Shown here: positions 22,485 to 35,030 of the stretch, piece after piece
How the letters are laid out: the number at the start of each line of letters is the position of its first letter
How positions within the stretch are numbered: the stretch's first letter is position 1
Assembly (NCBI GenBank): GCA_014529385.2
Contig: CM043950.1
Span: forward strand, 154,856,045-154,920,044
Direction of reading: 5' to 3'
DNA: 64,000 nucleotides
DNA from: Adiantum capillus-veneris
Taxonomy: Eukaryota > Streptophyta > Polypodiopsida > Polypodiales > Pteridaceae
Notes under the pieces: generated by a model
The model's input: only the letters and a program-made list of their open reading frames with translations
What the model was told of the DNA's origin: nothing
Database searches by the model: none
Position numbers and translations under genes: made by a program

Positions 22485-23961
22485 TGGAAAGGGGGAAAGG
22501 GGAACACACCCAGCACACACAAAAATTGCTTCTCTATAGCCCGGGGTTTCCACAATAACCCCATCCACTAGAAAACACCATCAAAACACCACACCACTAC
22601 ATACAGATCACCATCTACATGCACACCAACACATGCATGCTTTGCACAATCAACTGACAACATAGCACATCAATTTTTCCCATTTATAGCAATTCCACGA
22701 TGCACACCTCTCTCTATTTCTCTCACACACACACTCACTTTCTCTCTCACACACACACAAACGGCCGAAGGGGCACACACCACTCACACACTGGCACCAT
22801 ACAACTTAGAGTAGAGCAAAGACAAGAAAGGGGAAAAGGGGGAAGAAACGACACAGCATTCAGCTATGATTTGCTCCAATTACGACAAAATCACCATCTA
22901 CAACGACCATGAAAACTTGTTATCATCTCGCTCCGTCAACACAACATCGAGCAACAAACACAAAGACCTGATTCTAACAGCCTTCTTCCTTGTGGAGCTC
23001 TCCTTGCTAAGAGCTTGAGAAACGCCCTTGTTGTTGGTGCCCTCATTGGCCCCGAGCTTGTCTTCCAAAAACTCCTCCATTGAGGACTCCTCAAAAATTG
23101 CTCTCTTTTGGTGTGTGTGCCTCCCCTATTTTGAGCCGACCACTTTACTTTCTTTAGCCCCGACTTTGCATGTGCACCGGGGCTTGCTATTCTTGGCTTG
23201 CTTGGATGCCAAGGCATGAGAGCCAACCCTTTTATGGGTCGTCACACCACCTTGACAACCACCCCATGTGACATTCCTAGGAACTCTACAAAAGGTTTGG
23301 GACCCCTCAGGGCATGCGAGAACACGGCCTGGACCCCTCAGGGCGTGCGGAAACACGGCCTAGATTGGCACTACCAGGTCAATAACCTACAGAAGGCTGT
23401 GATAGTACATGGCATGACAACCTGCAGTGGCAATGACCACATCAGCAACACCGACATTGCCAACCCGCACAGTGCCAGGCATAGACCACCATAGCTGTGA
23501 GCTCATGAGCTCTAGAGGGAGCTCCTCTTGACGCCATTTACACCCCCACGAGGCATTATATGTACCATCATGAATGCCATGCTTGCTTCATCGCTTACTG
23601 GATTTAGGATTTCCACGTGGTGCATCCACCTTCACTAGCCCTCAAAGTTCACAAACCCACCAAAAACTCCCTTGGTTTAAAAAAAATCCACCAACTTGAA
23701 GCTCTTACAGTTTACTGCCCACGGACTCAACAATCCAATTGCAAAGACCAAATAAAGCTTCACTGCACTGACTTTGAATCACAAAAACTTTACCGCGTTT
23801 TGGTTTCCCAAAGACTTCCCACCGTCGAGGCAAAAAACCGTGAAAGTCATGTGGCAGTGCACTACTATCAACTGGCACAACCTTCAACTCGCAATACCTT
23901 GGCCTTCGTGATTCTATTTGATGAGCAATTGATTCTTGCTAGCTCCTTGTGATGCCTACTA
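22485..23961 (-). repeat. left LTR (3' LTR in element orientation)
   Basis: Starts TGGAAAGGGGG and ends GATGCCTACTA. It shares order and sequence with 26500-27861, including CTCTATAGCCC..GGTTTCCACAA, GACATTCCTAGGAACTC and CCCTCAAAGTTCACAAACCC. It contains CA and CT microsatellites near 22715-22760. Confidence 0.7.
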
Positions 23962-25381
23962 CCTCCAAAAACCATGTGGAGGCCTTAAAAACCTCAAATG
24001 GAACATTGATTAAAGCAACCAATCTAGCACAAAACTGGCACCCGGGTGAAACTTCAACTGGCAATAACTCGGCAAAAACCAGGACTCCAATCATCAATCT
24101 AAAAAGAGCAACATGCTCCATATGATGAGCTCTTCACATTTGTCTACTGAGATTGGCTCTGACAACCTTTCATCACCTGTCATGTCCACCTGGAATGTAC
24201 AATGCACTTCGACTTTAAACTGGCATATCTTTCACCCCGTAGCTCCGTTTGAGAAGCCGTCTGACCAGCTTGTAGATCATATTGAGGGCCACCTATGGCA
24301 CTCTTTTTGCACTTTCAACACTTTAAACATGCACCTCTGATAGGCACCATAATAGAGCATTCTACTTGTGAAAACCACATATAACATACATAACTTCTGC
24401 TCCTTGCCTACTCTTGAACTTTCTAGCTGCCCCATCACTTTGGCATGCCCTTGAGAGCCCGGTTAGTTGCACCATCATTGCCCAACCCCCTTGTTGAACA
24501 TTCATGTTCAACCACAAAACTGATTTATTCGCCTAGAAACTGCAAAATTAGCAAACACTATGAGTAAACCAAAAAACTACTACCATATGTACAAGGCCCT
24601 ACTCTTGTCTTCTACTACCAAACCTCAAGTGGGTTGCCCCACCCCCTGCATAGTATGTCCTCCTTGATCAAACACTTGGCTTTTCTCTCTTCAATCCATC
24701 TGTATCACCCTCCAATAGTGCTTTACCCATGCACCTAGCTATCCATGCACACAATAGGCCCATAGCACTTTGGCAGCTCTCCAAGAATCAACCTGCCTCT
24801 TCAACATATCTGGCTTTGCAAGCACACCATTTGATCCAACAAACGCATATGAACCTCCGTCCCAATTATGTAAAGTGGAGTTCCTCTCTAGGGAACCTTG
24901 TATTTGGCAGATAACACACTACATTGTTGCACTTACAAGCATACTTTTCAACCATGAGTTGCATACCTCTTTTGAAAGCTTGGAAACAACCTGGGAATCA
25001 CCTTCATCTGCCATAGAACTCACCTACTTCATCGTTCCATCATTGGCGCCATGATCTCTTTCACATCCTCTTTGATCTCAATCCTAGCACCATCAAGCCC
25101 TTCATCATCAATCGGCCCTTCAAGATCAACCAGCACTCCGGTTTGTCAACTTCATCTACTTGCTCTTCCACTACATCCTCAACCAAAGAAGATAGAGAAT
25201 CATCCTCTACCAAACTGCCCTAGTCCCTTTCCAAAGCCAAGTTTTTCTTCTCCTCCATTGCAAGGTTTTGTACCTGCTGCACCACTGTAGCACATTCCAC
25301 TACAACCTTCACAAGCACAATCATCAGCATGGCACCACATAGCATCTTTACCTGCATGTCCACTTCAGTAGGCCTGGATTC
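23962..25381. other. 3' internal region of the gag-only element
   Basis: Lies between the left LTR and the gag-like frames. Contains GCTCCGTTTGA..AGCCGTCTG at about 24242, shared with the remnant at 3868. No pol homology is seen in any frame. Confidence 0.5.
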
Positions 25382-26399
25382 CTATGCTTGGACTTCATTA
25401 AGCACATCGGTTTGTACTTCCTTCTGCTTCTCCAACACATATTTCACATCTTTATCCACATGCAAAACATCAAATTCCTCATACCTTGAGTAAGATGAAT
25501 TGGTTTCCCATGTAGTATTGGCATCCATAGAACTGCTATCCTCTGTTTCCACCTCTTCATCTATCTCAAGATTTGGTCTTTGCTCTACCTTCACCGCTTC
25601 AACATCATTGGCAAACCGCATTTGTTGATCTCTAGCACACTCCAATGGAGCTTGAACAACCATACCTTGATTCGCATGTGCATCTTCTACCCGATCTGGA
25701 ACCACTTGCATTTTCTCCACCATTGGAGCCTCCCTAATCGGCATGTTTGGCATCGAAATTGCTCCATCTCTTTGTAACCATAGAACACTCGGCTCCTCTC
25801 GCACCGGTTCTTCCCTTTGCATCAACCTTCACTTTACTTCCATCACTTCAATTGGGCTAGGTGCCACAACATTTGAAAGACCCTACCTAGCTTGCCGCTT
25901 CTTCAGAATTTTCTTGGTCTGGCCTCTTGCCAAATCAACCACTTTCGCACACGTCGCATGCTCATCTGCTTTGACTTTATCTATAACCTCCTCATGCAGG
26001 AAATCCATAAACTTGCTCAATTATAAAATAATCAATACTTTGGGTAGCAGTTACCTCCATCAGCTGTCTCCAAAGGGCTTCAAATTCCCACTCAAAAGCT
26101 TGAAAATCCTTGTCGAGGCTTTGCTTTAGACCATCCAAATTTTGCTTTACTTCATGCACATGCACATCTGTCACGTATTAGCATCAAAAAGCCACTTCTA
26201 AAGTCATCTAATCTTCCTTTTCTTCATCTCGCAATCCATCGTACCATGTTTTAGCTTTACTACAAACCAACAACAAAAAACCTTGAACCGCGTCTCCCTC
26301 TCTTGACAGACAGCTCTCTAGCACAAACATACCATAATCTTGCAGCCAGGTTTCCGCATCTTCAACCCCAGTGAAAATAGGAAAATCCGTCCAAACCAT
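25382..26399 (-). pseudogene. gag: gag-like coding region of the non-autonomous element
   Basis: On the minus strand from 26399, FPIFTGVEDAETWLQDYGMF and AKTWYDGLRDEEKED match the usual start and middle of a Ty3-type capsid domain. A stop follows at 26208, and in the same frame a probable coiled coil (NLDGLKQSLDKDFQAFEWEF, 26174-25992) continues. A further acidic frame of 147 codons runs 25825-25382. No zinc knuckle or pol domain is seen. Several stops and shifts indicate decay. Confidence 0.6.
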
Positions 26400-26482
26400 C
26401 TTTCACCGCCTTCAAAATCTGCACTCCATCAGCTCTAAAACCACAACTTCACCTTCAAATAGGAGCAATCAAATACTCCTCA

Positions 26483-26494
26483 GTGGGGGCACCA
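26483..26494 (-). promoter_or_regulatory. primer-binding site TGGTGCCCCCAC (minus strand)
   Basis: Lies five bases inside the right LTR and is identical to the Tat site at 10497-10508. It shows the element runs right to left and ties it to the Tat lineage. Confidence 0.7.
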
Positions 26495-26499
26495 GAAGA

Positions 26500-27861
26500 T
26501 GGAAATGGGGGAAATGGGAATACATCCAACACACACACACAAAATGCCTCTCTATAGCCCAGGGTTTCCACAACACCCCCATCCACTAGAAAACACATAA
26601 AAACACCACACCTCCACATACATATCACCGTCTGCACGCACACCAACACATGCACGCTTCGCACAATCAACTGATAGCATACCACACCAATTTTGCCCAT
26701 TTATAGAAATTCCACGACGCACACCTCTCTCTCTCTTTTTCTCTCTCACACACACAAATGGCTCGAGGGGCACACATCAACACCGTACAACTTGGAGTAG
26801 AGCTCCAATTATGACAAAATCGCCATCTACAACGACCATGTAAACTTGCTACCATCCGGCTCCATTGGCACAACATCGAGCGACGAGCGCAAAGATATGA
26901 TTCCGGTAGCCTTCTTCCTTGCAGAGCTCTCCTCACTGTGAGCTTGAGCTTGTCTTCCAAAAAATCATCCCCTGAGGAGTCCTCGAATGCAAAAAAAATT
27001 GTCCTGTTTGGGCATGTGAGCCTCCCCGATTTTGAGCCGGCCACTTTACTTTTTTTAGCCCCAACTCTCCATGTGCACCAAGGCTTACTATTTTTGGCTT
27101 GCTTGGATGCCAAGACGCGGGAGACAACCCTTTTATGGATCGTCACGCCGTCGTGACAACCACCCCATGTGACATTCCTAGGAACTCTACAAAAGGTTTG
27201 GGACCCCTTAGGGTGCACGGGAACACGGCTTAGACTAGTATCGCCACGGAAACAACCTGCAGAAGGCTGCCGAAAGCCCCACGATAGCACAGGGCTGACA
27301 CAACCCACCACTCGCAGTGGCAACGACCACATCAACAACGCCAACATCGCCCGCCCGCACAGTGCCAGGCACAAACCACCATAGTTGTGAGCTCAGAAGC
27401 TCTAGAGGGAGCTCCTCTTGATGCCTTTCTCACCCCCATGAGACATTATATGTACCATGAACCCCATGCTTGCCCCATCACTTATAGGATTTAGGACTAT
27501 CACATGGAGCATCCACCTTCACTGGCCCTCAAAGTTCACAAACCCACCAAAAACTCCCTTGTTTTTTTAAAAAAAATCCACCAACTTAAAGCTCTTGCAG
27601 TTTACTACCCGTCGGCTCGATGATCAAGCCGCAAAGACCAGTTGAAACTTCACCACACCAACTTTAAATCATGCAAATTTTACCGCATTTTGGTTTCTCG
27701 GAGACTTCCCACCATCGAACCAAAAAACCATGAAAGTCATGTGGGAGTGCACTACTGGGGCACTACTATCAACTGGCACAACCTTCAACTCGCAATATCT
27801 TGGCCTTTATGATTTTGCTGATGAGTAGTCAATTCCTGCTAGCTCCTTGTGATGCCTACTA
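26500..27861 (-). repeat. right LTR (5' LTR in element orientation)
   Basis: Matches 22485-23961 from TGGAAATGGGGG to GATGCCTACTA. Shorter by about 115 bases through internal deletions. Confidence 0.7.
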
Positions 27862-28023
27862 TTGGGATAAAGGCCTGAGTGCCTTGCTTGGTCACCCTGG
27901 CTATGGGTGCCCGCCCACTAACTTACTAACCTATTCCGTATATACATAATACAGAGATAGGGGTTGACTGCTCCATTCTCCACCCACACATTGCGTGTAT
28001 TTGTCTCTCTCCCTTCCCCTACA
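27860..28023 (+). mobile_element. solo Copia-like LTR
   Basis: TATTGGGATAAAGGCC at the start, ACTAACTTACTAACC in the middle and a pyrimidine-rich end (CTCTCCCTTCCCCTACA) follow the layout of the 202-bp Copia LTR at 20041 (TGTTGGGATTCAGGCC ...). No internal region adjoins it. It abuts the gag-only element, so one probably inserted at the edge of the other. No target duplication is visible. Confidence 0.45.
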
Positions 28024-29590
28024 ACATTGTTAACCTTTGATTTTGCTTTTTGTGCATCATATACAATTTTATATCCTGGTGAAGACTAGCTCGATAATTA
28101 ATTACATTGTTTTTACTCAATCTTAAAAGTTTTTTTTTTGCATCCCATTTGATTAGATTTACATGTAAGAATTAGATGGATTGATTAATTATCTTCTTTT
28201 CTTTTTATGCATATCTTATGCAATTTGATGCATGTATAGGAATTAGATAAAAACCAGATTATATAAAATGTATCAACTTTCCTGATTTGCTTTATATAGA
28301 TCATATGCAATTTGAATTGCATGTTTCTATTAGATGAAAAATTGGTTATGTTGGACTCACTATGAATCACATGATGCTTAAATAGAGAAGAGACCTCAAA
28401 GAGACCTTGTTATTTGAATTTTTTTAACCTATTATTCACAACTTGATCTGCGTCTATGAATCAAATCAAGATTTTCTTAAATTTGATTTGTAAATCTTTC
28501 TATTTGTATGAAGAAATATATGTTTCCATTATATTATATTCTATTTGTAAATCTTTAAATTTGTATGAAGAAAGAGGTATGAATCTATTATATCATATTC
28601 GCTTTTTTACAATCGATGATTTGTTTCTTTATTGTTTATATCAAAGGATTATAATTCACTATTAACAATTTTGAATCATTGTTCTCATTGCTGGTATCAA
28701 AGGGATGTAGCTTTGATAGATATTGATTGAAGGGTATGATTTTGATAAAAACGTTATGATTTAATGATTTGTCTTAATTCTTCAAGGATTAATAAATGAT
28801 TAGCCTCGATTGCAATGTCAAAAGGTTATGATTTTGTGAAGGGATAGTATATTGATGTTAGGTTTTGTAGCTTGATTATAAATGCGGAAGTGTTATCATT
28901 TTCATGATTTTTCTCTTGTTGATTATAGATGTTGAAGTATTGTGATTTTTAACATTCATTTTATTCCTCCATTCTAGATTTTAAAGGTTCAACTTTTGAT
29001 GAATCATTAAAGAATTATTTTGATATTTTTCTATTAATCGTCTATAGATATTAAATGATTGTATTTTAATGATTTGGTTTCTATTTGCCAATTGATGTCA
29101 AAGGATTTTGCTGTGATCATTCCTTGTATTCCTCAAATACACATATCAAAGGGTATGATGTTTCAAAGGCTTATGCATTGATGATTTGTTTTGTGTTTTG
29201 GCAAAAAAATGTCAAAGAGAAGAATCTTAAAAATTCGTGTTATCCTCATAGCCTATATCAAAGTGTTACATTTAAGTGATTCATTTTGTTTTTGTTTTTT
29301 TGCTATAGATGTCAACGAGTTACAATTTTGATGATTCATCAAAAAGTTATCTTTTGATGATTTAATTCGTTCTTTGGCTATAAAGGCCAATGGGTTATGA
29401 TTTTGATCATTCATTTATCTTAGACAATTGATGTCAAAGCGTTATGTTTTGGTGATTCATTTTGTTCATCAACTTCAAATGTTGAAGGGTTACAATTTTG
29501 ACGATTTTTCAAAAGATTTATGGTTTGATGATTTGTTTTATTCCTTGACTACAAATGTACAAGGGTTACAATTTTGCTGATTTGTCTTGG
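28024..29590. repeat. AT-rich, highly diverged tandem repeats
   Basis: From about 28640 to 29585 a unit built on GATGTCAAAGGGTTATGATT, TTGATGATT and a pyrimidine-rich stretch recurs more than ten times at irregular 45-70 base spacing. To its left lie smaller duplications (GTAAATCTTT..TTTGTATGAAGAAA at about 28488 and 28546; CATATGCAATTTG-like copies near 28210 and 28305). No gene is seen. Confidence 0.6.
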
Positions 29591-31266
29591 TTTACTATTG
29601 GGAACCCTCCTTTATATTCATGTGCAGCTTTGTGTTCATATACAAAAGTTACAAGCATTTGATATTGGAGGGTCTTCTATATATTTATGATGATCTATAC
29701 GTAACATTGTATATGTTTTGTTATTCCAATCATCTTAGCACTAATCAAAGCCTCTCAATCATGGATTGACTATCTATGGATCAATAATTTATGCCCCAAA
29801 TGCAATCAGACAATCCATGGAATATTGATGGATTTTAATTTGTTAGGGACCCGTTTAAGATTTTCAATTGTCAAATCTCCTTTAGGAAGGCCATTAATAG
29901 CTCCAACTCGTAGATCAATAGTTTGAGTGACAACTCCCTTAGCCCACTCCTATGCTCTAATGATTGTACATTCAAATTTACATTTTTTCCTCAAATATCC
30001 CTTCTAGCTTAGACGTGGAAATATCTTCTTCTATATTCTACGTGAAGAGAGGTTAACAAACTTTGTGCTAAGCAAGTGCCAAGAACCCTCCTCAGTTTGA
30101 GCCTTGCTTCATATGAAGTTTGAGGACTCACCTAGATCATATGTTAATAATATATGACATTATTCAAGTAAATCAAGGTATTGGGTCCTATGCTCTCCAT
30201 TCTAAGCATGCATACTGTGTGGTATATTGCTCATTGGAGGGACTTGCATTGCTTTTTCACCTTTTACTTCAAAATGGGTAAAATAAAGAGCAAGAAAAAG
30301 TGCTCTCTTTGTTTGCAAAATTTCCATTGCATCAGCCAATGTTTGCATTGGCACCTTTGTTAGGAATATCCCAATGGGGATAGTTGTAGTAGTATTGCAT
30401 GGTTTATTTATTTGAGAACTTGCATAAGATCATCAAGAAAGTGCATTGTGCATCATTTGATAAAACGATGTTGAAAGTTTAAGAAAAGCTAAAGTTATAT
30501 TATGAGTGGCACCATGGACTTCAAGGGAAGCTATGTAAGTCTTGCTCCAGCAAAGAGGAGATAAAAAATCCACTGAAAGCTGTTATGAGGTAAGATGAGA
30601 AGTATACTCTCAAGTTTCATGAAGAGGATCAGGATTGGATGGATGATGGAGATTAATGGAGCCCCTCTTATTTCATGCCAATGATTGAACTTAAGGAGAG
30701 CCAAAATAGTGAAAAACCATCCTCAAATGGCACTAATCAAACATTGGGAGTGTCTTGGGACAACAAGAGAAATAAGAAAACCTACAAGAACATGTAAACC
30801 TAAATCCAAAAAACTGGTAGATCAAGAAACACTCATGAGTGATCACCCATCACCAATGCAGATTGAAGAACTTTACAAGAACTAAATACTTGTAAAGGTA
30901 CAAAAAAATTTAAGAACAAGAAAACTTGAACGTTAGATATCGTATTCAAAGAGGTTGAAGACCAAAAAGTCCCACAATAACCCTCAATACAATGTCATAA
31001 TAACTAATATCTAATTTTCATAAATGATTTTTCTCATGTTAAACTGATCAATTAATATGGGGAAGTGCCAGGGGAGAAAAAACTAGAATATTGGTGAAGC
31101 TGGCAGACCGGCCACAATAGAGATCCAAAGGAGGGAAAATAGGGATCCAAAGGAGGGGCCATCTGCAAAAGAGCAAGGTGCAACAATGGGCTTAAAAGAA
31201 CTTAAGGTTCAGCCCATTAAGACTTCCAAAATGCTAAGGTTCCAAAATTCAAAGGTTGTGTCCAAA
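29591..31266. other. inter-transposon DNA, nothing recognised
   Basis: Short frames only. The plus strand around 30420-30660 has some coding-like composition with stops, but I recognise no domain. Confidence 0.4.
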
Positions 31267-31350
31267 GGTCAAACACTAGAGAAATTGGATGCTTTGTGTG
31301 TGTCCCAAGGTCAAACACTACGGAAATTGGATGCTTTGTGTGTGTCCCAA
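31267..31350 (+). repeat. two-unit 42-bp tandem duplication
   Basis: GGTCAAACACTAGAGAAATT and the rest of the unit to 31308 repeat at 31309-31350 with a two-base difference. The length is a multiple of three, so it keeps a short frame (LDALCVSQ twice) open, but no gene is supported. Confidence 0.8.
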
Positions 31351-31412
31351 AAAGTCTTCATAATCCCTACATAGGAGGGGGCGAGCCTTGAAAGTAGGGG
31401 ATGAGAGAGAAA

Positions 31413-31441
31413 CACACACACACACACATACACACACACAC
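31413..31441. repeat. CA microsatellite
   Basis: Run of CA dinucleotides with one TA interruption. Confidence 0.9.
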
Positions 31442-32017
31442 AAGCTCCCTTTACATTAAGGGAATGAGGGACATATGTCAGCTCCCTAGCCCAGATGCCC
31501 ACAAGGTGTACTCAAATCCTATTGGATGGCCATGGAGGTGGACCAATGAGAATTACGCTAGAGTAAATCTAGTTTAATTAAAATTAAAAACACTTAATAA
31601 AAGAACCAATAAGAATTAAGCTCTCTAGAAGACTATTGGATAGTCTCCCAAGGGGTCCAATGAGCATTCAACAGCCCAATGGCTTGCCTGATTCCTATTG
31701 GGCAGGAGGCAAAGGGGTCCAATGAGTGAAATAGAACTTCTAAAGAGTTGCATGCTCCTAGTGAGTGTACCATTTGACTCATATAGCCTCGATATCTTAA
31801 ATAAGCAGGTTGATTTCCACGAGAATGTGTCTATCGAAAAAATGATGTATTTAAGAACCCCGCCCCCCACTAAAAGGTAAGAGTTGTATTAAGGAAAAAC
31901 AGAATAAAATATAGGCAATGTGAGAGGCAATTATTTAACCATTGAATTTTCCTCAAAAAATCCCCCCTCCCCCTCTTATATGAATGTGGGACTACCCTAC
32001 TTAAGGTGCACACACAT

Positions 32018-32020
<3 letters not shown>

Positions 32021-32056
<36 letters not shown>
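32021..32056. repeat. CT microsatellite
   Basis: About sixteen CT units upstream of the G homopolymer. Confidence 0.9.
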
Positions 32057-32057
<1 letters not shown>

Positions 32058-32166
32058 ATAAACACAACCAACATAAATACAATGTTTACAAATATGGAAC
32101 CAATGTGTCTTCCAAGTAGTTAGTGTTGGCATTGCCCTTGATTTTTTATTTTTTATTTTTATTTTG

Positions 32167-32168
<2 letters not shown>

Positions 32169-32198
<30 letters not shown>
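32169..32198 (+). repeat. uninterrupted run of 30 G
   Basis: Thirty consecutive G follow an ATTTTT-rich stretch. Such a run can form G-quadruplexes and is also a typical place for sequencing length error. Confidence 0.95.
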
Positions 32199-32200
<2 letters not shown>

Positions 32201-32299
32201 TATAGTTGTACTTTTGGGATTCTTCGTGACCTTGTTATTGAGGATAATCCTCAAAAACCTTTCTTAGATCGATAGCAAATTTAATGTATGGTTTCAATT

Positions 32300-33130
32300 T
32301 ATAAGAAGGTCCTCTCAACTTACCTTGCGATTTAGCAATAAACACATATACTAAAAGAGACTTGACCCCACCCTATAGGTTCCCAAAAACAATTCCCAAC
32401 TTGATATAACTTTCTATGAGCCACCTCAACTCATTCAACTATCTTTAAAGCATAAGGCAATAAATTGCTCTTATCATCCTCCTTGCCATACACCTCCAAT
32501 CCATAAGTTTAGGCTTCAATAAGAGAAACATTAAGCTCCATATCTTCTGCTAGCTTTTTCATATCACTTTTTCCATAGTTAAAGCAAAGAGGCCACCGAT
32601 TTCCCTAAGATGGATTCTCCTATTGTTCCAAACATTTGTTTATTTATTGTAAGCTTCATTAAAGTCTACACAATCTTTACGTTCACAATCCAAACTCTCA
32701 CACCACGTACATTGACCATCCAAATCCCCTTTTGCATTTAAACCTTCAAGATTTATGGCTTTCAAATTCAAACTTAATACCTTTTGCACCTTGTGCAACC
32801 AAAATGTTTACAATTTGGGCCCTAAGCTCATGGTCATCAATCCTCCATAGATTATTCATAAACACTACAAAACTGTGAAATATCATGGCTTTCAAACCGA
32901 TGCACTTTCTCAATGCAACCTTCTTAGCTTTTTGGATGCGTTCGTTCAGATGGAATTGTTGTTGAGTAGCCTACCGTTGCTGCATGTAAGCATAAAATTG
33001 TTGCATCACCTATTGCATAGTTGCCTCTTGGGGTGTAGACGTCTTCGCAATCACAAATTTCCACCCCGGCTCGTTTCATGTTGGGTTCATCAAATATGTC
33101 AAAGTTTAAGTGGTTTGAGACAAGAGATGG
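32300..33130 (-). pseudogene. degraded gag-like region with zinc-knuckle relic
   Basis: The minus strand reads, across several frames, NERIQKAKKVALRKCI, DDHELRAQIVNILVAQG and GQCTWCESLDCERKDC. The last resembles a CCHC knuckle in which the His is replaced by Cys. The order (helical part, then knuckle) fits a retrotransposon gag. It probably belongs with the LTR-like stretch to its right. It is heavily broken and could be another gene family. Confidence 0.35.
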
Positions 33131-33158
33131 GAAGGCACCAAGCCTCTGGCTATGGGAG

Positions 33159-33263
<105 letters not shown>

Positions 33264-33299
33264 GCAAGAAGCACTACACAATTGGCACATAAGAACCAA

Positions 33300-34450
33300 G
33301 AATTGTTTTGCTAACTGAAATTTGAGATTGGTTGCAAGAAATGGTTGTAAACAGGGCAATGTCTTCTCCTTTTTCCTTCTTGACTCTGTGAGAGAGAGAT
33401 GTTTCCTCGGTCAAGAGAGAGTACAAGAGAGGGCATGTGAAGGTCCTCTTCCTCTTCTCATATCTTGTTGTTCCCCTTTGCTCCAAGCACTTGCTCCTCT
33501 TCTTCCTCTTTCCACCACAAAAAGGTAGAGAGTTGAGAAAGAGATTGTGTGCTTCCGCTTCCCTCAAACTTCTTCAACACCACAAGGATGTTGAGAGAGT
33601 GGGAGAATACCCTCTCCTTTTTCTTCTTCTTGCTAAAAAAAAACAAATCGATTTTTCTGCTGCTCGCCAAAATCCTTCTCTATTGTCCATAAAAATCCCC
33701 TTTCTACTCACAACCTCCTTTCCAATTATAGGCCTTGATTTATTTCCCCCCAAAAGATGGGAGCTTTGTTCCTTTTTTAGCAACTTGCTGCAAATCACCC
33801 AACCACATGTGAATCTATCACATAAGGCCCATCCCTCTTGGGAGAGCAAGCGGCCTACTGTGAACACAATGCTCAACATGGCACTTGTCAGGCCTCTGCT
33901 GCATCGTTTGACACCAAAACCGGTAACACATCATGCACAAGCCAAAGATCCCCCATAGCTGCTAAGAAGAGAGCAACCCCCATGGGATTGTCTCTCCTTT
34001 GATGCAAACACAATGAACTCATTTTGGGCTATATACCTTGTACTTCAGCTTCCCATCTTTGCACACAGGATTAATGAAGCCACATGTCACTTTGTCATGG
34101 ATTCCCCAAAAAATGAAGGCCTCTAATATCACCAAAACTCTCATATCCACTTTGATTTTGGGCATTCTTCAACTGATTGTAGCTTACTGCTCGAGACTCC
34201 AATCATCGAGCTATAAAGGTTGGCTTTTAACCCACAACATTAACATCGAGTTTGAGCATCCATCCTGCAGGTTCCGATCATTCAACTGTAAAGGCTGACT
34301 TTTAACCCACATCAGTGACTTTGAGTTTGAGCATTCATCCCACTCCTCAAGGTTCCTGATCAACCATAACAATCTCACAAAAATAAAGAAAAATCAAAAT
34401 TTTCTTTAGATCCCTTCCCACTGTCCAATTTTAGATGAAAATATCTCGTG
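33300..34450 (-). mobile_element. possible eroded LTR related to the Tat-like LTRs
   Basis: The order of short cues (pyrimidine-rich block, a CATGGGATTG stretch, TGGGCTATATACC, then CTCCAATCATCGAGC repeats) loosely parallels the minus-strand LTRs at 22485 and 26500, and a gag-like remnant lies on the expected side. Ends and partner are not found, so this is tentative. The stretch 34180-34330 contains a 78-bp imperfect duplication (CGAGCTATAAAGGTTGGCTT / CAACTGTAAAGGCTGACTT). Confidence 0.3.
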
Positions 34451-35030
34451 CATATACCTTAGATTGATGAGCCATCAAGTCTTGAAATTTACATTAAAAA
34501 GTACTATTTAAAACCCTAGAAAACTAAAAGTATTCTTCGATCCACGCATCTTGAGAAGGTAGGCCAAATCATGGGCGCTAAAAAATAAATAAAACTGGTC
34601 ATATCTTCTCCATTTGGACTCCAAATTTACAGCACTATCATGTATGAATCTACAAAACACCACAACATCAAAATGCCATAGCTTCATGTTGGTAACATTG
34701 TTTGATGAGCTATAAAGACAAGACCGGAGAGTCCCTATGCATATACCTTAGATTGATGAGCCATCAAGTCTTGAAATTTACATTAAAAAGTACTATTTAA
34801 AACCCTAGAAAACTAAAAGTATCCTTCGATCCGCGCATCTTGAGAAGGTAGGCCAAATCATAAAAAAGCGGGCCCTCAAAAAAAAAAAAACTGGTCATAT
34901 CTTCTCCATTTGGACTCCAAATTTACAGCACTATCATGTATGAATCTACAAAACACCACAACATCAAAATGCCATAACTTCATGTCGGTAACATTGTTTG
35001 ATAAGCTATAAAGACAAGGCCGGAGAGTCC
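34451..35030 (+). repeat. 289-bp tandem duplication
   Basis: CATATACCTTAGATTGATGA starts at 34451 and again at 34740. The two units stay highly similar to GGAGAGTCCCT, differing mainly in an A-rich/GGGCGC stretch (34572 versus 34862). It is a recent direct duplication. Confidence 0.9.

Larger units (their letters stand above)
22485..27861 (-). mobile_element. gag-only, non-autonomous LTR element (Tat-related)
   Basis: Two long direct repeats (22485-23961 and 26500-27861) flank about 2.5 kb. The internal region has a gag-like minus-strand frame just inside the right repeat and no protease, RT, RNase H or integrase. The primer site (TGGTGCCCCCAC, minus strand) lies inside the right repeat, fixing the orientation. 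LTR similarity is only moderate by eye (roughly 85%, one about 115 bases shorter). No target duplication was recognised, because the right end abuts another LTR-like sequence. Such elements would depend on proteins from a relative. Confidence 0.65.

Noticed and set aside
28640-29590. CRISPR-like array
   Set aside because: Spacing is irregular, repeats are diverged and AT-rich, and the DNA is eukaryotic.
30181-30363. Short plus-strand frame with several Cys and His
   Set aside because: The Cys/His spacing does not fit a known finger and neighbouring frames are full of stops.
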